Assembly: GCF_030272615.1 (NCBI RefSeq)
Contig: NC_081406.1
Span: 171,514,361-171,578,360 of the forward strand
Length of the DNA stretch: 64,000 bases
Direction of reading: 5' to 3'
Source: Cryptomeria japonica
Lineage: Eukaryota > Streptophyta > Pinopsida > Cupressales > Cupressaceae
Shown: piece by piece, positions 23,966 to 32,814 of the stretch
Numbering within the stretch: the first letter of the stretch is position 1
Layout of the letters: each line of letters begins with the position of its first letter
Notes under the pieces: model-generated
What the model was told of the DNA's origin: nothing
Databases searched by the model: none
Seen by the model: only the letters and a program-made list of their open reading frames with translations
Made by a program: the position numbers and the translations under genes

Positions 23966-25725
23966 CCCCCCCTTAAGATGAACTTAGGAAGTAGCTAAAA
24001 ATCTAAATGCTTGAAGCAAAAAATGTAGCTACATGATGAAGGCAAAAAATTTGGGTCCCGACAACCAAGCCTGATGAGGTACCCAATCACAACTAAATCT
24101 CTATGAACCGGAGAAATAGAGAAAACCAAATAGGAAAAAAACTCTACTCCAAAAAGAGATGGAAAAAGCAAGTGAAGGACTGAAGAAGCCTTCAAACAAG
24201 AATGTTCCAAAATGATAGGCACAAGAGAGGAGCAGAAGAATCACTGTTCAACATGAAGAACATGCAAGCACTATCGAATAATAACTGTCGATTTGAAGAA
24301 CCTCCACTAAAATAGAAGATGATCAGGTCGAGAACACTGTAATCTGCATGAGTGCCCTCAAATAACACTACTCGAATCATATGACAAACAAAGGAAAACA
24401 ACTGAACTCGAAGATACAGATGGCATAAAACACCAAAGCTTGAAGAGTTGATCCAATGAACCACGGAAGAATTAGAATAATAGGAGAAACCCCCCATAAT
24501 GCGGAAAAGGGTGAGGGACAAGTACACTGAAAAGGACAACCAACAAGAATTGCATGACGAAGAACCAAGAACATCAAAGGTGTAGAGAAAGTACAGTGTC
24601 ATGGAAGGAACACTCACTTGACACACATCATGAGGCTAATGTCGTGGAAGGAACACTCATGTGAAAAAAGTAGATGGCAAAAGAAGGCAAACATCAACCC
24701 CCCCATAGCACTTTATAATGTAGTGCATGTACAATAAGGCACAAGATATGCAAGATCCCAAGTATACAATGCATAGTGGCACTTTATCTCAGTGCGTTTG
24801 CATAAAGAAAGTGCTTACAAAAAAATGTCTACAATGATCAGAAGAGACATAAGGCTGGAAATATAGAAAGGATAGTCAAAGACGAGACATCCTACTCAAA
24901 GAAAGAGATCCCAGGACCTAAAACATCTAAAATATTCACCAGAGTGTTGAAAATAAAAATATTAAATAAAATGTACCCGGAGTAGAATCTAGAAAGAAAA
25001 CTCATATGGTTGGAAAGTGCATAGAACAAACTTTCCAACGATATAAAGTTTTCAAAAAATTGAGTTCAGATGCTCAAGTTATGTCTCCCGGAGTGCAAAA
25101 AGGAACTTTTGGCTTTGACAAACAAAAAACACCACCAAAAAAAAAAGGATCAAACCTCCAGATCCGAAGAGATCTCAAAAAGAGCTTTCTGATGATATAA
25201 TTTTTTTGAAAAAGTGCCTCCGTATGACCAAGTTACGACCAAAAGAAAAAAAAACCCTCTTTTAGAGCATAAAGAGGGTGAAAAAAAATAAAATTATTTT
25301 TTATTTTTTTTAAAAAAATTTCTGACGCATTTACAGGTACATCTGTACAGATTTTTGTGCCTCGTAAAGCATGCCAATGAAAAAATCATGGCTCAGATGC
25401 CCTTGTCACCGAAATAGGTCGAATTACATATCAAAATGACTGGAAACACCCTTTGGAAGCCAACAATGAGGTCTTTTTTTGGCCCAAACTGCTCTTAAAA
25501 ATTTTTAAAAATATTTTTCTGATGAATTTGTCAAATTTTATATGAAAATGGGGGGTTTTGGGGCGTTCTGAGCTCAATGGTGAGGTCCATTTGAGCCCAA
25601 AATTATCAGAAACAAAACAAATACCCCAGATCCAATAAAAAAGCTCTGAAAAAAGCTGAAACCCTAACCTCCAAAAATCTTCTGAAAAATTCAAAAACTA
25701 GTAGTAGATGTAGGCTCTGATACCA
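23966..25725 (-). mobile_element. internal region of non-autonomous LTR element
   Basis: This 1760-bp interior lies between two LTRs. On the minus strand it starts with TGGTATCAGAGCC (about 25713-25725), a perfect Met-tRNA primer site, and ends with the AAGGGGGGG tract. No gag, protease, RT or integrase is recognisable. The longest minus frame (24626-24192, 144 aa) is Ser/Phe/Leu-rich with no known motif. Size and content fit a LARD-like or deleted Copia-type derivative that needs proteins supplied in trans. Confidence 0.82.
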
Positions 25726-26081
25726 TGAAGAAGTTGAGAAAATACAAGTTCTGAGATCCCAAGAGCACCTGCAAGCAAAATACCTATCATGAGAGAAGAT
25801 TGGATACAAAAACACAATAATGACCCTGAAGAGAAAAATTATCATTCAAAGAGGGAATCAATTAAATTAAAAAGTACAATTCAATCCTTATAAAAAGATA
25901 ATAGAAACCCTAAATATGTGCAACCCTAAAGAAACCCTAAAGGGATAATGTGTATTTAATAATTAGAATAATTATTAAATACCTACAATATTATTAAATA
26001 CCCAAGTTTAGCTTAAGCATAAAGTATAATAGACTAATAATTAAATAAATAATTGTTAGCTAATACAAGATAACTCTAACA
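25726..26081 (-). repeat. 5' LTR of minus-strand non-autonomous LTR element
   Basis: This 356-bp copy matches 23647-23965, plus a short extra segment around 25910-25990. It is followed on the right by CTTGT (26082-26086), identical to the left flank, giving a perfect 5-bp target duplication. That means the insertion is structurally complete. Confidence 0.92.
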
Positions 26082-26086
26082 CTTGT

Positions 26087-26501
26087 GATAAGTCGAAAAA
26101 AATTAATGGTTTGAATATAGTTTCTAAATTACTAAATATTTTTAAAACTATTTGTACATTGAAAATGTCAAAGACACAAAAGTCTTCCTTTTTTTTTTAA
26201 TTGTTAAGCTTTGATATTTTTAGCTTGGCTTGAATCCAAGTGAGATCACAAATGAGGGACCTCATCCTTGGCATGGATGCACAACATTGATACAAATAGT
26301 CCATACCCACAAGTTTAGTAGCCTAGAAAGGACATAAAGCTCGTGGCACACTAGCCTCGAGAGGGTCTAGATTACTAGGAACTTGACATTAATTCTACAA
26401 ACATCAACAATAAGGTTCAAACTTGAAAGAAAATTTGATCATCAAGGACACAAAGCTCACTATTGCAATAGCTCAATGAATATTTGAACCTTGGTAGCAT
26501 G
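26087..26501. other. intergenic sequence
   Basis: No gene supported. The wording around 26220-26480 looks like non-coding repeat DNA, but no second copy lies in the window. Confidence 0.4.
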
Positions 26502-26508
26502 ATAACAA

Positions 26509-26841
26509 CAATTCCAAATTTCGATGGCTCGAATTTTAGGCATGGCTTCTGGCTTGGAGGGCTTTGCTAACACTGTCCCCTTCATTCTGAAGATTTGGAT
26601 TCCTCTTGAACGGTCATGCGTCACAGGAAAAATGGTCATCCTCTTTTGACCCAGAGATCTTTTTCTGTTCCTTTGGGACCACTTCCTAGCCCCTATTCCA
26701 AATTTTAGTAGGTTGTTTGTTTTAGTGGTGTTCTTTTATTGTTGGGTTACTTGGGTAACCCTTCTATTTTTTATTGTGTGTTAATGTACTTTGTTTGATA
26801 TATAATGGGTTGGGGTCCTTTCCCACTTACTTTAATAAAAA
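26509..26841 (+). mobile_element. probable truncated LINE 3' end
   Basis: This ~330-bp segment of distinctly higher GC ends in GGGTTGGGGTCCTTTCCCAC, followed by TTACTTTAATAAAAAA. That layout (pyrimidine-rich stretch, then a short A-rich tail) is common at plant L1 3' ends. ATAACAA occurs at both borders (26502-26508 and 26842-26848), a possible short target duplication. No coding motif is left. Identification rests on end structure only. Confidence 0.42.
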
Positions 26842-26848
26842 ATAACAA

Positions 26849-27826
26849 TGTCGTGATTTACTGTCACACTATGAGTTGAACCTCAATTTTTTCTATTTTT
26901 TTCACTTAAATATAACAGTGTTCAATGTGCACCCTCACCTACCACCACCCTCTTTTTTGGGATTGAGTATTTTCCAAGTGATACATATTGAGAACATTAC
27001 TCACTTTATATTTCACATAACTTTCAATTTTTAATTTTTTTTAATTTATATAATATGAAATAAAATAATATGAAAAACCATATATATATGATTGAAAAAA
27101 TACGAATATTATTTCAATTTTAAAAATGTAAATCTAATAATTAAGAAGTTCAACATTCCTCTTTTTTATAAAACACATATTCAAATACCTAAGTATGGTA
27201 CGAACCCCAAGCAAAATATATATTTTTATTGTTATATACATCATCATTGATAGTTTTTGTTTTAATTTTTAATTCAGCTAAGTTAGAAAATACTTAGTAA
27301 TTAATGATCTAATATAGGTAGAGATACATCTATTTCTAGCCTAGATAAACATCGATCGCGATCCTACAAATGCGTATTTTTACGATGGATTTTTAACTCC
27401 AAAGTTAGAATATACTCTGCTATGTATCTTATTTTCTCTTTCATCGCCTCATCTTCGGAATCACAAGGAAAATTTACATTAGGACCCACAACGATATCAA
27501 AATCAGAAGGGGATATATATGTAACACAAACCTTTTTTTAAAGAAAAGGAAGATGGATAACGTATAAAACACAAAGCCATAGATGAATTTGTTATGCGAT
27601 CTTCAATTTAATAGAAGTATTAACTAAATTAAAAAACAGAAATAGAGAAATGAGTATTACCAAAACTAGTTTGATGATACAAATTCTGGTCACGCAAAAG
27701 AAGACAGACTTTTGGTGAGAAAGTGGTCATAAAACAGTTAGAAACATATCATCCTTGAAACATATCATCCTTAAGGGAATAAAATAACCAACATAACTTT
27801 TAATAAGAGATTCTAAAATAATACAA
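26849..27826. other. AT-rich sequence left of the DNA transposon
   Basis: No gene supported. ATCT at 27827-27830 is the left copy of the direct repeat that flanks the transposon beginning at 27831. Confidence 0.45.
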
Positions 27827-28699
27827 ATCTGGGTAAGTACACAAAGATGGTGGTCAAAAAGGGGTATAAGTGGACATTTTTTTTCTTTTTCTTTTCTGAA
27901 ATCAAGTGAACCTGAATTTGGAGGTAAAATTTGAAAGTCATCTACTCAAGATACGAAGATAATCAAAGAACAAACATTGTAGTACTCTAAATCTAGTTTC
28001 CAAACTACTAAATTTTTTTAAAATTGGATAAGATTAAGAGGGTCAAATCCTTCGCGCATGAAAAACAGACCCTGATTTTTTTTGAAAAACATAACATGGT
28101 GTCTGACGTGCGCATCAAAAAAGTCATAGTTAGATTTAGTATTTTGACAAATCCTTTGGAAAAAAGTTAGTTAAGAGCGAGCACTAGAAGATGTGTATTA
28201 TTTTGTAATTTTTTGTCGAGTATTTTTTATTTATGATTTTCCCAATCGAGTACATCTTAAAAATTAGGTACCTGTTCGGGCGCAAAGCATAAGTTGCACT
28301 AAACAAATTGAAAATACAATTTTCTTTTTTAAATTGTAAAGAATAAAGTGCACTACAATAATATATAATTTTTTAAAAATTTGGATAAGTATATCAAAAG
28401 TTATTAAAAAAACTAGTGCACCGATGTCTGTGAGAACTATGGAGAAACTAGCAAAAGAAATTCAATAATAATGTTATTGTTGTTCAATTTTTTTTAAAAA
28501 TATATGGTTAGGAAGCTCAGAAGATGGGTGAAAATATGGTGGAAATTTTAGAAATACCCACTTGATGAAGTGTAAACTTGATGATGACAAAGTCGAGAAA
28601 CCAAGTTGATAAAATAAAACACATCAAAAAGGAGGGAAATGGAGGGAAATCAAACTTCCAAACTGTAGCTTTGTCATCTAGGCCTAATTCCAAGCCTAA

Positions 28700-28860
28700 A
28701 CAGTCAAAAGCGTGTATGGGGTACTTATGGTATAAAAAGCGCATACAGGGTACTTATGATGTAAGAAGCGCGTACACTCTATCTTAACTATAAACAACAC
28801 ATACACGCTATGTTTACTATAAACAACGCGTACTCGCTATAATAGGATATTGTATATATA
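28700..28860. repeat. left subterminal GCGTAYGC-like repeats
   Basis: Variants of GCGTGTAT, GCGCATAC, GCGCGTAC, ACATACACGC and ACGCGTACTCGC recur about every 30-40 bp with spacers such as GGGGTACTTATG. The same motif family recurs at 32274-32520 and 40395-40625. Within the transposon they could be transposase or accessory-protein binding sites; that role is inference. Confidence 0.55.
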
Positions 28861-28989
28861 ATACGTGTATATACATATAATATATAATATTTATATATAT
28901 GTATATAATAATATATAATATATTAAGTATATATATACACACATGTAAGTGTATTGTCTCCCCCTCTCAAGCGTGTACAAGGTGCCCCC

Positions 28990-29070
28990 CTCTCTCTCTC
29001 TCTCTCTCCCCTTCTCCCTTCCTCCATACCCCATCCCTCTCTCTTCTTCTCTCCCTCCCTCCCTTCATAC
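28990..29070. repeat. CT-rich microsatellite
   Basis: A (CT)n and CCCTT-rich tract sits directly upstream of a copy of the transposon's non-coding first exon. The same arrangement recurs upstream of 32583. Confidence 0.8.
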
Positions 29071-29638
29071 CCCACTGCAACTGTGTCTGCACTTCTATAG
29101 AAGTAAGTGAATTTATTTCTTGTCTACAACTTCATCTTTGATTTTTATCATGTATGCTCTCCTAAGAAAATTGATTGATGGATTTGTGTGTGTATATTGA
29201 ATAGGAGGAAGAAGGGTCTGAAATTGAACCATGGGTGCATTACCGTGACAAACAAGGAAACTTGTAGCAATATTCTTCTCGAATGTGTTTTTAATGAGCA
29301 GAGCAGATGTGGAAAATAGTGTCAACAAAGCAAAATGATAAGTCAAACTACCTGCAATATGTTTTTCAGAAGGAAACAACTGGTAGGAAGAGAAAAAGGG
29401 AGAGTAACACAAATGATGTCACAGAGAATGATAGTGGTGGGTATGCGAGACTTCCCATATTGTTACACAATGCCCGTCATCTAAATAAGTTGAAGTTTGT
29501 TGTAAGCATGGCAGTGGTACTATATGATGATCATCACTTGTCAAAAGGCTTGGAAGGGTACATAACCATGAAAGAAATCAAGTGTGTAATTCCTATAGTC
29601 ACAATCAAGATCAGCCCTATAGCCTTGCAAATTTAAGA
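29071..29638 (+). pseudogene. duplicate first exon plus short open frame of unknown function
   Basis: CCCCACTGCAACTGTGTCTG starts a short exon-like segment that ends in TAGAA|GTAAGTG (donor at 29103). An acceptor TTGAATAG at 29197-29204 is followed by EEEGSEIEPWVHYRDKQGNL and a stop, then by a frame from 29307 to 29636 (109 aa) containing the basic run TGRKRKRES. The first segment is a near copy of the leader exon of the transposase-like gene at 32583-32629. This may be a second, decayed transcription unit of the transposon or a partial duplication. I do not recognise the protein. Confidence 0.35.
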
Positions 29639-29844
29639 GCATCATATGTTTTAGAAAGGTAGTACTCTTAGGGTTAGGCCAAGCTCTTACGTACACTTGC
29701 TTTTTAGTGAAGCGATGTTGTTTGTTCACTTGGAGTCTCTCTTATGATCAAAATGGTCTAACTTAGCTATATCAAAACTAAACTATCGATGTTCTATTAT
29801 ATGATGTTCTATTCATAACTTTAAATAATATATTATTTTATTAG

Positions 29845-30553
29845 CCCACCATATGACCCCTTAGGTGTCATTAGAGGTCATATTGTTTCCTAAGAGGTCA
29901 TATGGTGTCCTATAACCCCTTAGAACACCATATGACCCCTTAAGACACCATACGACCCATAATGACACCATATGGTGTCCTAAGGGGTCAGAGGATGCCA
30001 TATGATCCCTTAGGACACTATACAACCCATACACAACACTATATGGTGTCTTAAAGGGTCATATGGTGTTCTATGACCCCTTAGGACACTATTTGGTGTC
30101 GTTATAGGTCCTATCGTGTGCCAAGGGATCATATAGTGTTCTATGACCCCTTAGATGTTGATAGGGGTCATATTGTGTTCTAAGGGTCATATGGTGTCCT
30201 ATGACCCCTTACAACACCATATGGTGTCGTTATGTGTCTTATGGTGTCCTATGACCCCTAAGACACCTTATGACCCCTTAGGACACCATATGGTGTCGTT
30301 AGGGGTCACATGGTGTCCTAAGGGATCATATGGTCTCCAACGAACCCTTAGGATACCATTTGACCCCTTAGGACTCCATATGGTGTCGTTATGGGTCGTA
30401 TGGTGTCTTAAAAGGTCATATAGTGTTCTATGACCCCTTAGGACATCATTTGGTGTCATTATGGGTTGTATGGTATGCGAAGGGGTCATATGGTGTCCTA
30501 TGACCCCTTAGGACTCCATATGACCTCTTATGTGTCGTTATGGGTCATATGGT
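29845..30553. repeat. palindromic minisatellite, ~40-bp unit
   Basis: About 17 diverged units are built from GGGGTCATATGGTGTCCTA and its reverse complement TAGGACACCATATGACCCC, alternating on both strands. Each unit is itself close to an inverted repeat around the CATATG core. The short open frames at 30155-30489 are translations of the repeat. The array is interrupted by the 648-bp nested element and resumes at 31202. Confidence 0.88.
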
Positions 30554-31201
30554 GGGTATGCGCAGGATCATGAGGGACCAAAAAGTGGCGATATTCTAAC
30601 TAAAGTTTTGATTGATAGGCTGATTAAAAAATATCTATAACTTTCAAACTATATAACATTTTTTGAATCCAAAAAATGTGTTACATTCTATGTTTCATCT
30701 ACTATAGGTTTTAAAAAATAAAAATTAATTTCATAAAGTTTTGACCAAGATATGGTGGTCAGACATATGATTTTTTTATATTTTTAATAAGTTGTAGTAA
30801 AAAAATCATAATTAATTATATATTTTTTTTTAAAAATACAAAAAAATATGTGTCACATCCAGACATGAGTCTTCTACCTATATGTAAAATATTATAAAAA
30901 ATAATTATGATTTGATTGTAATTAGGGTGGTCAGACAGACACCTGCTTCTTATCTTTTTCCTGAAATTTTACTACTACTGCATTGAAATTTCAATTTTTT
31001 GTCGGATGGATTTTTTTTTTTCTAGAAAAAAACTAGTAGATTAGAAACTACATTCAATTTTCTACAAATTCCATTTTTTTATATTTTTGAAATAATGTTG
31101 GTAACTTAGTCAAATTTTTACGTCAAGTTGTATAACTCTATTTTCTAATTTTCATTGCCACTTAAGGGCCTCTTTGGCTCACCATGATCCTGCACATACC
31201 C
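30554..31201. mobile_element. nested 648-bp non-autonomous DNA transposon
   Basis: The left end GGGTATGCGCAGGATCATGA and the inward-read right end GGGTATGTGCAGGATCATGG are inverted repeats that extend imperfectly to about 48 bp (shared CCAAA and AGTGGC). It sits in the palindromic minisatellite and is flanked by TGGT on both sides (30550-30553 and 31202-31205), a 4-bp duplication of a sequence present once in the uninterrupted repeat unit. The interior is AT-rich and non-coding. The ends share GGGTATGTGCA with the 12.9-kb host transposon, so the two probably use the same transposase. Confidence 0.82.
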
Positions 31202-31305
31202 TGGTGTCCTAAGGAGTCATATGGTGTCCTATGACCCATTAGGGCACATGCATGGATCCCTAGGATACCATATGACCCCTAAGAATACCATATGACCCTA
31301 GAGAG
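31202..31305. repeat. continuation of palindromic minisatellite
   Basis: Further units of the CATATGACCCC / GGGGTCATATG array follow the nested element, showing that it inserted into a pre-existing array. Confidence 0.8.
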
Positions 31306-31461
31306 GGAGAGAGGGGGAGGAGAGGGATGTAATGGGAGAGAGATATACCTAAGAGAGGAGGAGAGTGAGATAAATAGATAGAGACTGAGAGCAAGAGACA
31401 AGAGATAAATGAAAGAAAGAGAGATGGAGAGAGAGTGGGGGGGGGAGACAGAGATAGAGAA

Positions 31462-31519
<58 letters not shown>

Positions 31520-31800
31520 AGGGATGGAATGAGAGTACAATAGACTAGAGATAGAGAAGTGTGAAGAGAGGGAGAGAGGGAGAAAGATAGGTTATGAGAA
31601 AGGGAGAGAGGGATGGGGAGGAGAGAGGGGGAGAATGAGAGAGAGATACACCTGAGAGAAGGGGAGGGTGAGATAGAGAGATAGTGGATGAGAGGAAGAG
31701 ACTTCAGAGATAAATAGATAGAGGATGAAAGGAAGAGACTTCGGAGATAAATAATGAGAGAGAGAGAGAGGCTTGAGTGAAAAATAGAGACTTGATTCTC
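31306..31800. repeat. GA-rich microsatellite region
   Basis: GAGA-rich purine tract with a clean (GA)n core at about 31462-31516. The long minus-strand frames here (31279-31953) are Ser/Leu/Glu/Arg translations of the repeat and not genes. Confidence 0.9.
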
Positions 31801-31868
31801 TCCCCTTCTCTCTTCCTCCATACCCCTTCTTCTCTCCCTCCTTCCCTTCCCCCCCTTCTTATCTCTCC

Positions 31869-31908
<40 letters not shown>

Positions 31909-32139
31909 TCCCTCTCTCCCTCTACCTCTCTCTCCCCTTCTCTCTTCCTCCATACCCCTCCCTCCCTCTCTCTCTCTCTACCTCTCTCTCCCCTTCTCTC
32001 TTCCTCCATACCCCTCCCCCCCTCTCTCTCTCTCTCCCTCTCCCCTTCTCCCTTCCTCCATACCCCTTCTTTCCCTCTCTCTCTCTCCCTCCCCCTACTC
32101 TCCACCCTCTCCCTCTCTCTCTCTCTCTCTCCCTCCCCC

Positions 32140-32201
<62 letters not shown>

Positions 32202-32260
32202 ACCTCTCTCCCTTTCTCTCTCCCTCTCCCTCTCTCCCTCCCTCCCTTTTCCTTCACATT
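31801..32260. repeat. CT-rich microsatellite region
   Basis: CTCT/CCCT tract with clean (CT)n cores at about 31869-31911 and 32144-32198, and a recurring CTCTCTTCCTCCATACCCC phrase (31810, 31943, 32001, 32051). It ends just before the repeat-rich promoter-proximal region of the plus-strand gene. The frames over it are low-complexity. Confidence 0.9.
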
Positions 32261-32273
32261 TTCTTTACTACAA

Positions 32274-32530
32274 ATAGCGTGTACGGGGTACTGAACCTAT
32301 TAGTTCACTGCCTTGCCATAACATTTTTAAGGTGTAGGAGTGCGTACGGGGTACTGAGCCTATTAGTTCGCTACCCTGCCATAACATTTTTAAGGCATAG
32401 GAGTGTGTATGCGCTACTTATTAGTACAAAGTGGAAAAAAAATACCGTTGGGCTTACCAACATTTTATGGACTAACAACGTGCATGTGGTTATTAATATA
32501 GTGCATACGAGGTACTTAGACATATTTTTG
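32274..32530. repeat. GCGTACGGGGTACT repeats upstream of transposase-like gene
   Basis: Four variants (32277, 32339, 32402, 32503) of GTGCGTACGGGGTACT alternate with a CTATTAGTTCRCTRCCYTGC / CATAACATTTTTAAGG unit. They lie 55-310 bp upstream of the non-coding first exon and share the GCGTAYGC core with the repeats near both transposon ends. They could mark a promoter or regulatory region; this is inference. Confidence 0.6.
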
Positions 32531-32582
32531 TTTTTTCAAGAGCCTCAATGGCCTCAAATTTTTTTTTGAGGTCGTTGAAGGC

Positions 32583-32629
32583 CCCACTGCAACTGTGTCT
32601 GCACTTGTATCACTATTTTATACATAGAA
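32583..32629 (+). other. probable non-coding first exon of transposase-like gene
   Basis: CCCCACTGCAACTGTGTCTG leads to TACATAGAA|GTAAGTG, a strong plant splice donor at 32630. A matching acceptor TCTATTTAG ends at 32814, so the intron is 185 bp. The ATG of the next exon is 18 bp into it. A second copy of the exon and donor lies at 29071-29102. Confidence 0.55.
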
Positions 32630-32814
32630 GTAAGTGATTTTTTTGTTTTTGCATGATTTCAAATGATTGAATTGTTGTTCTTATTAGTTTTGTCAATATT
32701 ATTGTGATTGTTTAATAGTTATGATTCAAAAAATAATTATAAGATGCATATTTATGGTTATTTGTTTGTTTATGAACTTTTGTTTACATATATATGTAAT
32801 TTGATTCTATTTAG

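Noticed and set aside
29845-30553. CRISPR-like array of regularly spaced repeats
   Set aside because: The units are contiguous diverged minisatellite copies without unique spacers, in a plant nuclear context.
31279-32277. Long open frames (up to 224 aa) over GA/CT tracts on both strands
   Set aside because: They are Ser/Leu/Pro or Glu/Arg/Gly translations of microsatellite DNA and occur on both strands at once.
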